The notes: a model not told the origin generated them from the sequence alone. DNA of 64,000 bases from Bacteroidota bacterium (GCA_023429825.1 JAEZDC010000043.1:1-64000); one strand, 5' to 3'. Shown: positions 7,901-16,628, numbered from the stretch's first letter. Made by a program: numbers and translations.

Positions 7901-10039
7901 ATGATCAACGTCCGACATCAGCCTGTTGCAAATTTCATTACGCCTGAAGTATGTTTGAATGATACTTACGCTCAATTTTTAGACAGTAGCCATATCGCCA
8001 ATGGATCACAAAACCTGTTCTCTTATCAATGGAATTTTGGCGATGCTAATGCGACGATCACTAATCCCAATACTTCTACTGTAAAAGATCCGTTGCACAA
8101 ATACACAGCGGTAGGTCCGTATACAGCCTGGTTAAAGGTTACTACGAATTATGGGTGTACAGATAGTATTGCTAAGGATTTCTTTGTAAATGGATCTTAT
8201 CCAATCGCCTCGTACGAAGTGGATCAATCAGCTCCATTGTGCAGTAATACAAAGGTGAAGATCAGGAACAAGTCAACTGTATTCCCGGGCAACATCACCA
8301 AAGTGGAGATATACTGGGATTACGCAAATAATCCAACACAAAAAGATATTGATGATCTTCCAAGTTTTGATAAGGTGTATGATCATTTGTACCCGGACTT
8401 CCAATCACCATCAACAAAAACCTTCCAGGTTCGTTTCGTTGCATATTCAGGAGGCACCTGCACAGATGATACTACTGTAGCTATCACTGTGAATGCAAGT
8501 CCTAAAACGCAGTTTGTAACTATCCCGGGAATTTGTTTCGATGCAGTTTCCCGCCAGATCACTCAGGCATCAGAAACAGGAGGCGTGGCTGGTAATTTCT
8601 TATTTAGCGGGAACGGGATCAACACAACAGGTTTATTCAATCCTGAAACAGCAGGTGTGGGTACGCATACCCTGCACTATTTATTTGTTTCGAATGCAGG
8701 TTGTAGAGATTCAGCAGATAGATCTATATCCGTTTGGCCTTCACCAACAGCCAAATTCGGTGTAAGCAGCCCTGTTTGTGAAAAAAATGCTGTCACATTC
8801 TTAGATAGCTCTGTTGCTAACTTCAGCAACATCGTCAATTGGAACTGGAATTTTGGAGATGGTAATACGAATTCTGCAACCAATAACTCACCTGTTACAA
8901 ATACCTATATCAATGCCGGTACAACGCCGTATAATATTTCTCTAACGGTAACAACTGATAGTGGTTGTGTGAGCCCGGCTTTAAACAAAAACATACTCGT
9001 TAATTATCTGCCCCGTGTAAATTTTGGTTTACCATCTGTTTGTTTACCTGATGGGCTGGGAACTTTTACTGACAGCTCCACTATTCCGGATGGAACAGCG
9101 TCATCATTCACTTATCTGTGGAGTTTCGGTGATCCTTTAAATCTTACTCCATCAACTTTAAAAAATCCTGTACATCAATATTCTGCATTAGGTCCATATG
9201 CGGTTAAATTAGTAGTTACCTCTGCTGCAGGATGTATTGATTCACTTTCAAAGCAACTCACCACAGTATATCCTCAACCCCACGCTGACTTTAGCTGGAA
9301 CCCAACTGAAGTTTGTTTAGGTGCTCCTTTCACCTTTACTGGCCTTAGCACAGGAAATGGAGGTGTGGTAAATCAATGGAACTGGAATTTCGATGATGGA
9401 TCTGCTAACGCAACTATCAGGAATCCTGGTAAATTATATACTAAAGATTCTACTTACCAGGTATCACTATTCATATATAACGATAAAGGTTGCGTAAGTG
9501 ATACGATGACCAAGGCCGTGACAGTGCATCCATATCCTACAGTGAACGCCGGCCCCGACCTGTTAGTATTGGAAGGTGGATATATGATATTGAATCCAAC
9601 GGTATCGGGCAACGATCTCACATTCAAATGGACACCAAATACAGCCGGGTACCTGGATAATGATACTTCACTTAACCCACGATATACTCCGGGTAATGAT
9701 ATTACTTACAGGTTAACTGTTACAGGGCGAGGAGGATGCTCGGTATACGATGATATTTTCATCACGGTATTAAGAAAGCCACTTATTCCGAATGTGTTCT
9801 CGCCAAATAAGGATGGTATCAATGATACATGGCTGATACAATATCTGGAATCATATCCCGGATGTACCATAGAGATTTTCGACAGATATGGACGAAGAGT
9901 GTTTGCGTCTACCGGTTATAGTACTCCGTGGGATGGAACGGTGAATGGAAAAGATCTGCCGATCGGGACTTATTACTATGTAATCCAACCAAAAAATGGA
10001 AGAGCGCCGATAACGGGCAGTGTAACTATATTGCGATAG
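4931..10039 (+). CDS. Giant PKD-repeat cell-surface protein with IgGFc-binding-like N-terminus and T9SS type B C-terminal signal
   Basis: About 1,702 residues. I start at ATG 4931, which gives a clean signal peptide (MKHRLLLGFLLIFSGLLQAQ); the upstream in-frame TTG at 4910 adds nothing. Residues about 25-450 resemble the IgGFc-binding N-terminal domain: KGKDFWVGYGYH, SDKAIVAYAHIYNA, YYSINFD. Next come about twelve beta-sandwich modules of roughly 85 residues, most of them PKD domains with WDFGDG / WNFGNG motifs and a conserved Cys pair. The last about 90 residues are the gliding-motility-associated domain: NVFSPNKDGINDTWLIQYL, EIFDRYGRRVF, LPIGTYYYVI. This is a type B T9SS sorting signal, so the protein is exported through the outer membrane and displayed or released. 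The next gene is a paralogue, 2 bases on, and a PorP/SprF gene follows that. Role in adhesion or gliding is inferred. Confidence 0.92.
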   Translation: MKHRLLLGFLLIFSGLLQAQDFSNKGKDFWVGYGYHIRMNQTGAQANTQEMVLYFTSDQNANVQVEIPALGYVKNYTVVANQVTETEPLPKFGAQDARLNSEGLSSKGIHITSDKAIVAYAHIYNASVSGASLLFPTNTLGQEYYSINFDQSSNEPNSNSWFYVVATEDNTTVRITPKAATIGGKQANVPFEVSLNKGQIYNVMAITTGTSGGDLTGSKIESISTGSSTCKRIAVFSGTGKINIGCTNGSADNLIQQAFPKNAWGKKYLTSPTSTQPNNYFRVAVSDPSAVVKRNGVVLNGLINNFYYQFLSNTPDVIESDKAIMVSQYSASQGCAGNFGGAAGDPEMIYLSPVEQTINRITLNSTNHFQINGHYINVVIKNGGVANFKLDGVSRAADFATHPRDAAYSYATFNVSAGSHTLIADTGFNAIAYGFGNAESYGYNAGTNVTDLYQYISIQNQYATVNFAATCKEAPFNFSITLPYQATSLTWDFNNNSNLTPNASVVNNSPIPDSTFIREGRTLYVYKLPGSYKFTATGAFPVKVLANNPSSDGCNGTQEINYDVTVYDKPVADWTVTHTGCLPNAAQFNDITNGFGRPTVKWDWDFGDNTTSTIKNPVKNYSGAGDYCVRLTSYTDIGCIADTCKSFKVTTVPNAKFGISLKRCASDTITFTDSSTITTGTIVKWYWDFGNGNTLVKNDNSPVTQIYSTAGNYTVTLKVESSSGCQSVVFSQQISIKPYPVADFAIPAVVCLPNGLAQFTDQSTISDGTQNQLTYLWTFSDGGTSTVQNATHTYSSIGPHSVQLSVTSNAGCKRDTTKQVNTIYPQPHADFTVMPEVCLRDTTLFTDVSIVNGGAVASWRWDFGDGVTDISQHPKHRYSTADTFTVKLFIYTDIGCVSDTMTKTTIVHPLPTPAFITTAITCETKPITFTDQSLANVGSVTNWHWNFGNGNITDLTNANPFNHIYAVAGGYPAKLAVTSSKGCKSDTLTKMINVRHQPVANFITPEVCLNDTYAQFLDSSHIANGSQNLFSYQWNFGDANATITNPNTSTVKDPLHKYTAVGPYTAWLKVTTNYGCTDSIAKDFFVNGSYPIASYEVDQSAPLCSNTKVKIRNKSTVFPGNITKVEIYWDYANNPTQKDIDDLPSFDKVYDHLYPDFQSPSTKTFQVRFVAYSGGTCTDDTTVAITVNASPKTQFVTIPGICFDAVSRQITQASETGGVAGNFLFSGNGINTTGLFNPETAGVGTHTLHYLFVSNAGCRDSADRSISVWPSPTAKFGVSSPVCEKNAVTFLDSSVANFSNIVNWNWNFGDGNTNSATNNSPVTNTYINAGTTPYNISLTVTTDSGCVSPALNKNILVNYLPRVNFGLPSVCLPDGLGTFTDSSTIPDGTASSFTYLWSFGDPLNLTPSTLKNPVHQYSALGPYAVKLVVTSAAGCIDSLSKQLTTVYPQPHADFSWNPTEVCLGAPFTFTGLSTGNGGVVNQWNWNFDDGSANATIRNPGKLYTKDSTYQVSLFIYNDKGCVSDTMTKAVTVHPYPTVNAGPDLLVLEGGYMILNPTVSGNDLTFKWTPNTAGYLDNDTSLNPRYTPGNDITYRLTVTGRGGCSVYDDIFITVLRKPLIPNVFSPNKDGINDTWLIQYLESYPGCTIEIFDRYGRRVFASTGYSTPWDGTVNGKDLPIGTYYYVIQPKNGRAPITGSVTILR

Positions 10040-10041
10040 AG

Positions 10042-12300
10042 ATGAGGAAGTTGATTTGTTTGATCGTATTATCTGGTATCACCAAAGTGATAGTAGCTCA
10101 AACGCACATCTTTGCCCAGTTGCAGGGATCCCCGATCAATACGTCGGGATGGAATTTGCAAGGCGCTGCAGTTGCCGGAAATACTTCGGCCGGCAATGGT
10201 AATAACTCAGAACTTATTTTATGCCCGGCGACTACTTTCAATAGCGGGTCGATCTTCGTTAATCAGCCAATTAATCTTTCACTGTGCAATAAATGGAAAG
10301 CTGAATTTGATTTCAGGATGTATGATGGAACAGCCGCGGATGGAATCGCATTCTGTTTCCTGGATGTTCCTCCTTCCGGTTTTGTAAATGGCGGCGGATT
10401 AGGAATACCAGCAAACGCAAATGGGTTGAAAGTTTGTTTTGATACCTGGCAGAACTGTACACCTGCCCCTGTACCTAAAATAGAGATCAGGTGGGGTAGC
10501 GGTTATGCTGGAGAATGTGCTGCCGGTATGCCTACGCTGGATAACACAGGCGGGCAATTATCATTCATTCGCTCCTCCACTTACAACAGAGCGAGGATTG
10601 AATACGATAATGGCGACATCAAGGTCTATGTGAATGGAACGCTATACCTCACTGGCTATCAACAGTTCAACTTTACTGGTTATTTAGGATTTACTGCAAG
10701 CACAGGGGGAAGTACTGACAATCATTCCATCAAAAATGTAACGATATATACTTCGATGCCGCCTTCTGAGGCTGGTCTTGACCAGGTGATCTGCCCGGGT
10801 GATACTGCCAGCATTGGCGCTACTCCGAATCCGGCTTATGTGTATACATGGAGCCCTGCAAATGGCCTTACAAGTACTACGATTGCAGATCCATGGGTTA
10901 CTTCGTATAATACTGTTGGCGGCTATTCTCAAAAATATTATGTGAACACAGCATTTGCCTCTGATCCAGGTTGCTCATCTGTTGATAGTGTTATCGTAAC
11001 AGTCCGACCTTCGCCACAGGCTAATTTCATCGTGCCTCGTTTTTGCAAAGGTACCCCCTCGCAGTTCCTTGATTCATCCATTATTGTAGATGGCACGCAA
11101 AGCCAGTTTATTTATGCATGGGATTTCGATGACGGAATTACATCAACCCTTAAAGATCCTATTCACACATATATAGACCCCGGAACCTATAACGTTAAGC
11201 TAAGAGTAACCTCTGCCAGCGGATGCGTGGGTTATATTACTAAACTGGTTACAGTTAGTGATCATGCTGTCGCGGATCTTAGAATATTGGAAGATCCTGT
11301 TTGCAGTGATGCACAGGTAATAATTGAAGACAGATCATATGTACCCATTGGTTCTATCACTAAAGTGAAGATCGATTGGGATCACCCTAATGGAGTGATC
11401 ACTGAAGATTCTACCTTAACTACAAATGAAAGATTCTATCACCACTATGGCAGCTTCGATGCTCCCGCTACACAGCAAAAGATAATCAGGTACACTGCCG
11501 TAACGGGTAATACCTGCGAGACAGTCAAGTTTGATACGGTTATATTGAAAGCTATCCCGCAGGCGCAATTCTTACCTGTACCTGATGCGTGTGAGTCCGC
11601 TGTAGGTTTCATAATAAATCAGGGAAGTAACACGAATACAGCACAAGGGCAGGGGATGTACTTTGGGAATTTTATTCAACCTAATGGCTTCTTTGATGTG
11701 AATATGGCTGATACCGGAACACATAAAGTCTTTTACCGATTTACAACTACAGGAGGGTGTGCAGATACAGCAGAGCAGTCGGTAACTGTGCGTCCCGATC
11801 CAAAAGTGCAGGCGGGACCGGATAGGTCAATACTGGAAAATGGTACAGCTGTTTTAGACCTCTTGGTCACTGGAGGCAATAGCTATACTTTCTTATGGAC
11901 GCCAAACCAGTGGATCAGTAGTGATACAGCCAGAACTCCGATCATCTCTCCAAAAGCTGACATTACTTACACGGTGAGGGCTGAAAACGAATATGGATGC
12001 AGCGGAACTGACGATATAAATATCATCGTTCTAAAATCACCTGTGATCCCTAATGCCTTCAGTCCTAATAATGATGGCATTAATGATTACTGGAAAATAC
12101 AATACCTCGATTCTTATCCTAATTGTTCGGTACAGGTGTTTAATCGTTTTGGGCAGAAAGTTTTTGAAAGTAAGGGATATAATCAGCCATGGAATGGCAA
12201 ATTGAACAATAAAGAGTTACCAATTGGAGTTTATTACTACATCATTGATACAAAAACTGAAGGAAAAGTGTTCACCGGTTGGCTAACTATTCTGAAATAG
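10042..12300 (+). CDS. L-type lectin and PKD domain surface protein with T9SS type B C-terminal signal
   Basis: 752 residues from ATG 10042 (MRKLICLIVLSGITKVIVAQ signal peptide). An in-frame start at 9928 would lie inside the previous gene and is rejected. Residues about 22-245 look like a legume-lectin-type carbohydrate domain: WNLQGAAVAGN, WKAEFDFRMYDGTAADGIAFCFLD, LKVCFDTWQNC, RIEYDNGDIKVYVNGTLYLTG. Then follow a proline-rich link, a PKD module (FIYAWDFDDGITST), two further modules homologous to modules of the upstream giant, and the C-terminal NAFSPNNDGINDYWKIQYL ... LPIGVYYYII signal. It is separated from the upstream gene by 2 bases, so the two are surely co-transcribed. The lectin domain suggests binding to polysaccharide outside the cell; the ligand is unknown. 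Confidence 0.92.
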   Translation: MRKLICLIVLSGITKVIVAQTHIFAQLQGSPINTSGWNLQGAAVAGNTSAGNGNNSELILCPATTFNSGSIFVNQPINLSLCNKWKAEFDFRMYDGTAADGIAFCFLDVPPSGFVNGGGLGIPANANGLKVCFDTWQNCTPAPVPKIEIRWGSGYAGECAAGMPTLDNTGGQLSFIRSSTYNRARIEYDNGDIKVYVNGTLYLTGYQQFNFTGYLGFTASTGGSTDNHSIKNVTIYTSMPPSEAGLDQVICPGDTASIGATPNPAYVYTWSPANGLTSTTIADPWVTSYNTVGGYSQKYYVNTAFASDPGCSSVDSVIVTVRPSPQANFIVPRFCKGTPSQFLDSSIIVDGTQSQFIYAWDFDDGITSTLKDPIHTYIDPGTYNVKLRVTSASGCVGYITKLVTVSDHAVADLRILEDPVCSDAQVIIEDRSYVPIGSITKVKIDWDHPNGVITEDSTLTTNERFYHHYGSFDAPATQQKIIRYTAVTGNTCETVKFDTVILKAIPQAQFLPVPDACESAVGFIINQGSNTNTAQGQGMYFGNFIQPNGFFDVNMADTGTHKVFYRFTTTGGCADTAEQSVTVRPDPKVQAGPDRSILENGTAVLDLLVTGGNSYTFLWTPNQWISSDTARTPIISPKADITYTVRAENEYGCSGTDDINIIVLKSPVIPNAFSPNNDGINDYWKIQYLDSYPNCSVQVFNRFGQKVFESKGYNQPWNGKLNNKELPIGVYYYIIDTKTEGKVFTGWLTILK

Positions 12301-12423
12301 GGGTTAAAAATTAGTTCTTATACCTTTTTTTAAACACAGCTTTTTAGCTATCGAAGCATTTTAAGTAAATTGCTCCGGTTCGTTAAACTGCATTGATAGA
12401 TAAGATTGATTCAATATTTAAAA

Positions 12424-13449
12424 ATGAAAAAACTACTCGCTTTTGCTGCTATAGGTTTCGTGATGAATGCAAACGCACAGCTACGGCCTCACTATACACA
12501 GTATATTCTCAATAACTATATCGTAAATCCTGCTGTGGCGGGTATCGAAAATTATGTTGATGTAAAGATCAGTCATAGGCATCAGTGGGTTGGCTTAGAT
12601 GGAGCCCCGGTAACTACATACGTAACTGTGCATGGCCCATGGAGGAAATCGAATTATGAAAGAGAGACAAACACGACCTTTCATGCACCAGGTCAAAATC
12701 CAAGAGGAAAGGCTTATTGGGAAGATTATACTGCTGCTGAACCACATCACGGCTTAGGTTTCACATTAATGAATGATAAAACTGGCCCGTTAAGCAGGTT
12801 TTCCGTTGGAGGTACATATGCATATCATATGGGTTTGAACGGAAGAACTAGCCTGAGTGCTGGTATTACCGCAGGTGTTCAGAATATGACATTGAATGCA
12901 AGCAAGCTGGATTGGGTGTATACCACCAGTGATCCTGCAGTAGCAGGCGGTGATTATCTGAATAAGTTGAGACCCGATGTAAGTGCCGGACTATGGCTTT
13001 ATTCTGCCGATTATTTTGTTGGATTAGCAGCTCAAAACATCATTCCTTCAAAACTCGCTTTTGTTGATGATAGCGATACGCTGAAGCTGGATCGCGGCAA
13101 GTTGGTACCGCACATGTTTTTATCCGCAGGATACAGGATGTTCTTAAGTGATGATCTTACTTTCCTTCCATCTGCCACTGTCAGATATATATCACCTATG
13201 CCCATCGGCGTAGACGTGAATGCTAAGTTCCAATACCAGGATTTTCTCTGGGCAGGTGCAAGCTACCGCTTGAAAGAGGGATTTTCGGGAATGGTTGGTA
13301 TAAACGTGAATAGTTCTTTTAATGTAGGGTACGCTTACGATTATACTACCTCCAGGTTAAATACCGTTAGTAAAGGAACACATGAAATCATTGTAGGTTT
13401 CCTTTTAAATAACAGGTATGGAGACTGGTGCCCTCGTAACATCTGGTAA
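12424..13449 (+). CDS. PorP/SprF family type IX secretion partner, outer-membrane protein
   Basis: 341 residues beginning MKKLLAFAAIGFVMNANAQ (signal peptide). The opening of the mature protein, LRPHYTQYILNNYIVNPAVAGIENYVDVKISHRHQWVGLDGAPVT, is the hallmark of the PorP/SprF family. The rest is an amphipathic beta-barrel pattern ending in a hydrophobic strand. Members are outer-membrane barrels often encoded directly after large type B T9SS substrates (SprB-SprF in Flavobacterium is the model) and needed to deliver or hold them. Its place 123 bases behind the two adhesin genes fits that pairing. I chose ATG 12424 over the in-frame TTG at 12406, because only it gives a normal signal peptide. 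A terminator follows. Confidence 0.95.
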   Translation: MKKLLAFAAIGFVMNANAQLRPHYTQYILNNYIVNPAVAGIENYVDVKISHRHQWVGLDGAPVTTYVTVHGPWRKSNYERETNTTFHAPGQNPRGKAYWEDYTAAEPHHGLGFTLMNDKTGPLSRFSVGGTYAYHMGLNGRTSLSAGITAGVQNMTLNASKLDWVYTTSDPAVAGGDYLNKLRPDVSAGLWLYSADYFVGLAAQNIIPSKLAFVDDSDTLKLDRGKLVPHMFLSAGYRMFLSDDLTFLPSATVRYISPMPIGVDVNAKFQYQDFLWAGASYRLKEGFSGMVGINVNSSFNVGYAYDYTTSRLNTVSKGTHEIIVGFLLNNRYGDWCPRNIW

Positions 13450-13467
13450 ACTAAATAAGATTTTAAG

Positions 13468-13493
13468 ACCCCGCTATCAGCGGGGTTTTTTTA
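13468..13493 (+). terminator. Intrinsic terminator of the adhesin / PorP operon
   Basis: CCCCGCT (13469-13475) pairs perfectly with AGCGGGG (13479-13485) around a 3-base loop, followed by seven T. A textbook Rho-independent terminator 20 bases after the porP-like stop. Confidence 0.92.
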
Positions 13494-13526
13494 TTAAAGA
13501 AAAGCACCGCCTGACAGCAGTGCTTT
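13492..13526 (-). terminator. Intrinsic terminator for the DUF4382 lipoprotein gene
   Basis: On the minus strand AAAGCAC (13526-13520) pairs with GTGCTTT (13507-13501) around a 12-base loop and leads into a T-rich tail. It lies 23 bases past the stop of the lipoprotein gene. Confidence 0.65.
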
Positions 13527-13548
13527 ATAATCAAGGTTAGTGAGATTA

Positions 13549-14064
13549 TTACTTCAACTTAAGAACTGGCTTAAGCATGTATTTACCATTTCCTGTTTGA
13601 TGAACGGATAAAGCTGCATCAAAGTCAATGAGCAGGCTATCCAGGCTACCGCTTATTTGTTTATTTATCTTCAATTTCAAACCGCTTTCAGCACCACTCG
13701 GAATAGTTAGAGGATGCACCACGCTATCGATCATAATAGAGTTATTGTTACCTAATACAAAGCGTATTTCCTTAACCTGGCCACCAGGTACTCCGCCTGT
13801 TGCAATTGTAGTATCTACACCATTCTGTAAAGCAAGCAGGTTATATACACCAGCAGTGGTATTCAATGTAGTCCAACCTGAAGTTGAATCTCCTGAATAA
13901 TTCACACGAACTTCTTTCAGATCAATATTCACCTGTTGAGCATTAAATGGATTATCTGTAAGATTTACTTTAAGTGTAGGTGTTGTTCCTTCAGCAGATT
14001 TCTGACATGCGTAAAATACTCCTGTAGTTAGCGCCAGCGCAAAGAATAAGATGGTGTTTTTCAT
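13549..14064 (-). CDS. DUF4382 domain lipoprotein
   Basis: 171 residues with a lipoprotein signal (TTGVFYAC, Cys20). The mature sequence LKVNLTDNPFNAQQVNIDLKEVRVNYSG, followed by VYNLLALQNGVDTTIATGGVPGGQVKEIRFVLGNNNSI, is typical of DUF4382. That is a beta-rich domain of unknown function common in Bacteroidota and marine bacteria; its opening strands vary around V-L-T-D-A-P. It is expected to sit at the periplasmic or outer face of a membrane. It stands alone between two terminator structures and the divergent glycosyltransferase gene. Nothing indicates its partner. Confidence 0.82.
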   Translation of the reverse strand: MKNTILFFALALTTGVFYACQKSAEGTTPTLKVNLTDNPFNAQQVNIDLKEVRVNYSGDSTSGWTTLNTTAGVYNLLALQNGVDTTIATGGVPGGQVKEIRFVLGNNNSIMIDSVVHPLTIPSGAESGLKLKINKQISGSLDSLLIDFDAALSVHQTGNGKYMLKPVLKLK

Positions 14065-14184
14065 AAGTTATATTTTTTCGAGGCTACCATTACACAAAAT
14101 CATGCCAATGCCATTTTTTTATGAGTTTCTTTGTTAGTACAGGTTAGGCAAAGTGTTTGCATAACATGCAGAAAGATTTTGAAA

Positions 14185-15279
14185 ATGAGGGGGCCTAAAG
14201 TGTTTATCAGTCCTGCAGTGGATAACCTGGCTGCAAATGACTACGTTGCTCATTTTTTTAATATAATGAATGAGAAGGCAGTCGTTCTTAATTACGGTAC
14301 ACGTAAAAGATCTCGATCAGCGGATATGGTAAAAAGCTTTTCAGCTGATATCATGTTCCTGCACTGGCCGGAAGATTTTGGGGTATTGGCAATGGGTTAT
14401 TTACAGGCCGTGGTAGCGATGGTAACAGTCCTGGCTTTTAAAATGAAAGGTGGCCATGTGGTTTGGTTCTGCCATAATAAAGCCTCGCATCATAGTGAAA
14501 GAAGATGGGTGGGAAGAATACTTCGATCTTTTTATAAAACATTTGCTGATACTATCATCGTCCATTCAGGTGATGCATTAGAACATTTTAAAGGAAAGAA
14601 AAATGTATTTCACCTGGCGCATCCTGCATACATTTCTATTGAAACAGGTAATAAAGAAAATAATTTTCCTAGACACGATGCATTGATATGGGGTAACCTA
14701 TATCCTTACAAAGGATTGGACAGATTCATTGATAGTTACAAAGCCTCTCGTCAAACCTTTAGTGTGTTGATGATAGGGAAAGGCAAAGAAGATTACTGCC
14801 AATATCTCGCTGAAAAGGCAAAAGGAACAAACATTACTATACAAAACAAATTCTTAAGCGATGCAGACCTGGAACAGTGTTTTGATCATTCAAAGTTTAT
14901 TCTGCTTCCATACCTGCCATCAGAAACTTTTTGTTCCGGCGCTTTGATTCATTCACTGAATTCAAATAAGATCGTGATAGGACCAAACCTTGGAAACTTC
15001 ATCGACGTATCCAAAGAAGGAGGATGCATGGTATATAATGATTTTAATGACTTATTTGAAACGGTTAATAAGCTTAAGAACGATCGTCAGCTTTATAATG
15101 ATACATTAACCTCGTTACAGAATGGTATAGTTCGATACAGGGAAAGAAATACCTGGACCAGATTTGCCGATGATCTATTAAATGTAGTCTATCGCAATAG
15201 AAAAAAACCTGCATTCAACCAAGAGCCTACACGTCCTGAATGGCGCTTTGAAGACCAGGTAGAAGAGCAGGTGATTTAA
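14185..15279 (+). CDS. Glycosyltransferase, GT4-like (GT-B fold)
   Basis: 364 residues from ATG 14185 (MRGPKVFISPAVDNLAAN). The in-frame TTG at 14131 would add a Cys-rich stretch with no homology signal. The C-terminal half shows the GT-B donor-domain pattern: IWGNLYPYKGLDRFIDSY, FSVLMIGKGKEDYCQYL, ITIQNKFLSDADLEQCFDHSKFILLPYLPSETFCSGALIHSL, IVIGPNLGNF. The conserved Glu lies in PSETFCSGAL. No signal peptide or anchor was seen. It is probably a cytoplasmic enzyme adding a sugar to an envelope glycan; donor and acceptor are unknown. The GNAT gene starts 26 bases downstream and may be co-transcribed. Confidence 0.82.
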   Translation: MRGPKVFISPAVDNLAANDYVAHFFNIMNEKAVVLNYGTRKRSRSADMVKSFSADIMFLHWPEDFGVLAMGYLQAVVAMVTVLAFKMKGGHVVWFCHNKASHHSERRWVGRILRSFYKTFADTIIVHSGDALEHFKGKKNVFHLAHPAYISIETGNKENNFPRHDALIWGNLYPYKGLDRFIDSYKASRQTFSVLMIGKGKEDYCQYLAEKAKGTNITIQNKFLSDADLEQCFDHSKFILLPYLPSETFCSGALIHSLNSNKIVIGPNLGNFIDVSKEGGCMVYNDFNDLFETVNKLKNDRQLYNDTLTSLQNGIVRYRERNTWTRFADDLLNVVYRNRKKPAFNQEPTRPEWRFEDQVEEQVI

Positions 15280-15304
15280 TTTTTGTAGCAGTGTATATTT
15301 ACAC

Positions 15305-15736
15305 ATGCTTATAACACAGATACAGGTGGGCACAAGAGATTACGAAGCCATGATCGATCTCAGGATGAAAGTTTTGCTTGACCCCGTAGGTATTCCACGT
15401 ACTTATATCAATCCAAAAAAAGAAAAAGAAGATATTCTCATTGGTGCCTTTGAAAACGGGCAATTAATAGGTTGTTGTATTCTATCTCATGTAGATGCTG
15501 AAACGCTCCAGCTTCGACAGATGGCTGTAGAAAATGCCATTCAGGAAAAGGGTATAGGAACTGCTATAATTAAATATTCGGAAGAGATCGTATCAGCCAA
15601 GGGGTATAAAAAACTGATGATGCATGCAAGGGATTCTGTTTTGGGTTTTTATAAGAAGTGTGGATACGCCGTTGCAGGAGAACAGTTCTTTGAGGTTGGC
15701 ATAGGGCATCATAAAATGGAAAAGGCTATAGTATAA
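15305..15736 (+). CDS. GNAT family N-acetyltransferase
   Basis: 143 residues covering a whole GNAT fold: DYEAMIDLRMKVLLDPVGIP at the N-terminus, LIGCCILSHVDAETLQLRQMAV as the central strands, the acetyl-CoA pyrophosphate loop QEKGIGTAIIKYSEE (Q/RxxGxG/A), and GFYKKCGYAVAGEQFFEVGIGHHKMEKA at the C-terminus. The last part resembles the ElaA/YjdJ-like subgroup. It transfers acetyl from acetyl-CoA to an unidentified amine. It ends one base before the converging Fe-S protein gene, leaving no room for a terminator between them. Confidence 0.9.
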   Translation: MLITQIQVGTRDYEAMIDLRMKVLLDPVGIPRTYINPKKEKEDILIGAFENGQLIGCCILSHVDAETLQLRQMAVENAIQEKGIGTAIIKYSEEIVSAKGYKKLMMHARDSVLGFYKKCGYAVAGEQFFEVGIGHHKMEKAIV

Positions 15737-15737
15737 C

Positions 15738-16517
15738 CTACTCCATACTGGCAGCGACCAATTCAGCTACATCCAATACTGCCACTTCATTTTCTTTCTC
15801 CCTGTTCTTTACTCCATCAGTTAACATCGTATTACAGAAAGGACAAGCAGCGGCAATAACGTTAGGTTGCAATTCGATCGCTTCATCCGTTCTTTCTATA
15901 TTGATGCGCTTATCACCGGGCTCATCTTCTTTGAACATTTGAGCGCCACCTGCACCGCAGCACAAACCTTTACTTCTGCAACGTTTCATTTCCACCAGTT
16001 CGGCATCCAAAGCTTCTAATACTTTTCTTGGTGCTTCATAAATGTTGTTGGCTCTTCCCAGATAGCAGCTGTCATGAAAAGTGATGCGTTTTCCTTTAAA
16101 GCCGCCTGTATCTTTCAACCTGATCTTTCCTTCATCAATTAACTGTTGTAAAAACGTGGTATGGTGGATCACTTCATAATTACCACCTAACTCAGGATAT
16201 TCATTCTTGAAAATATTAAAGCAGTGCGGGCAGGCAGTAACTATCTTCTTTATTCCGTATCCATTCAAGATTTGAATATTATTATAAGCCATCATCTGGA
16301 ACAAAAACTCATTTCCTGCCCTTCTTGCAGGATCGCCTGTGCAGGCTTCTTCCTTTCCAAGAATTGCATATTTAATCCCCACTTTGTTTAAAATTGTGGC
16401 AAAGGCTTTTGTTATCTTCTGTGCTCTTACATCATAACTTCCAGAGCAACCCACCCAGAAAAGAATGTCCGGAGTATCGCCATTTGCCATCATTTCAGCC
16501 ATTGTAGGAACGTGCAT
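15738..16517 (-). CDS. CCG-domain (heterodisulfide reductase-like) Fe-S protein
   Basis: 259 residues from the ATG at 16517 (MHVPTMAEM). A longer start at 16556 is disfavoured because a perfect TACTTTTG -7 box lies within that extension at 16534-16541. Two CCG-type cysteine modules are visible: FWVGCSGSYD ... EEACTGDPARR ... TACPHCFNIFKNEYP, then FHDSCYLGRANNIYEAPRKVLEAL ... MKRCRSKGLCCGAGGAQMF ... AACPFCNTMLTDG. Such proteins bind Fe-S clusters and act as electron-transfer subunits, for example in lactate oxidation (LutA-like) or beside electron-transfer flavoproteins. Partner ferredoxin-type subunits are not in this window. Family call firm; reaction not determined. Confidence 0.9.
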   Translation of the reverse strand: MHVPTMAEMMANGDTPDILFWVGCSGSYDVRAQKITKAFATILNKVGIKYAILGKEEACTGDPARRAGNEFLFQMMAYNNIQILNGYGIKKIVTACPHCFNIFKNEYPELGGNYEVIHHTTFLQQLIDEGKIRLKDTGGFKGKRITFHDSCYLGRANNIYEAPRKVLEALDAELVEMKRCRSKGLCCGAGGAQMFKEDEPGDKRINIERTDEAIELQPNVIAAACPFCNTMLTDGVKNREKENEVAVLDVAELVAASME

Positions 16518-16533
16518 AATCAGTCGTTTGTGC

Positions 16534-16541
16534 CAAAAGTA
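16534..16541 (-). promoter_or_regulatory. -7 promoter box of the CCG-domain gene
   Basis: Minus-strand TACTTTTG matches TAnnTTTG exactly and lies 16 bases upstream of the ATG at 16517. It supports the shorter start. Confidence 0.5.
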
Positions 16542-16628
16542 TTGCATCCTTAACAATAGCTGTTAACTATCATATTTTTTTTGGCACAGCTTTTCCAATA
16601 TACCATTTGGACGTAAAACTGTAGACGA

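Noticed and set aside
9928..10041. Extension of the lectin protein into the giant gene
   Set aside because: The extension is the other frame of the upstream C-terminal domain; a signal peptide starts at 10042.
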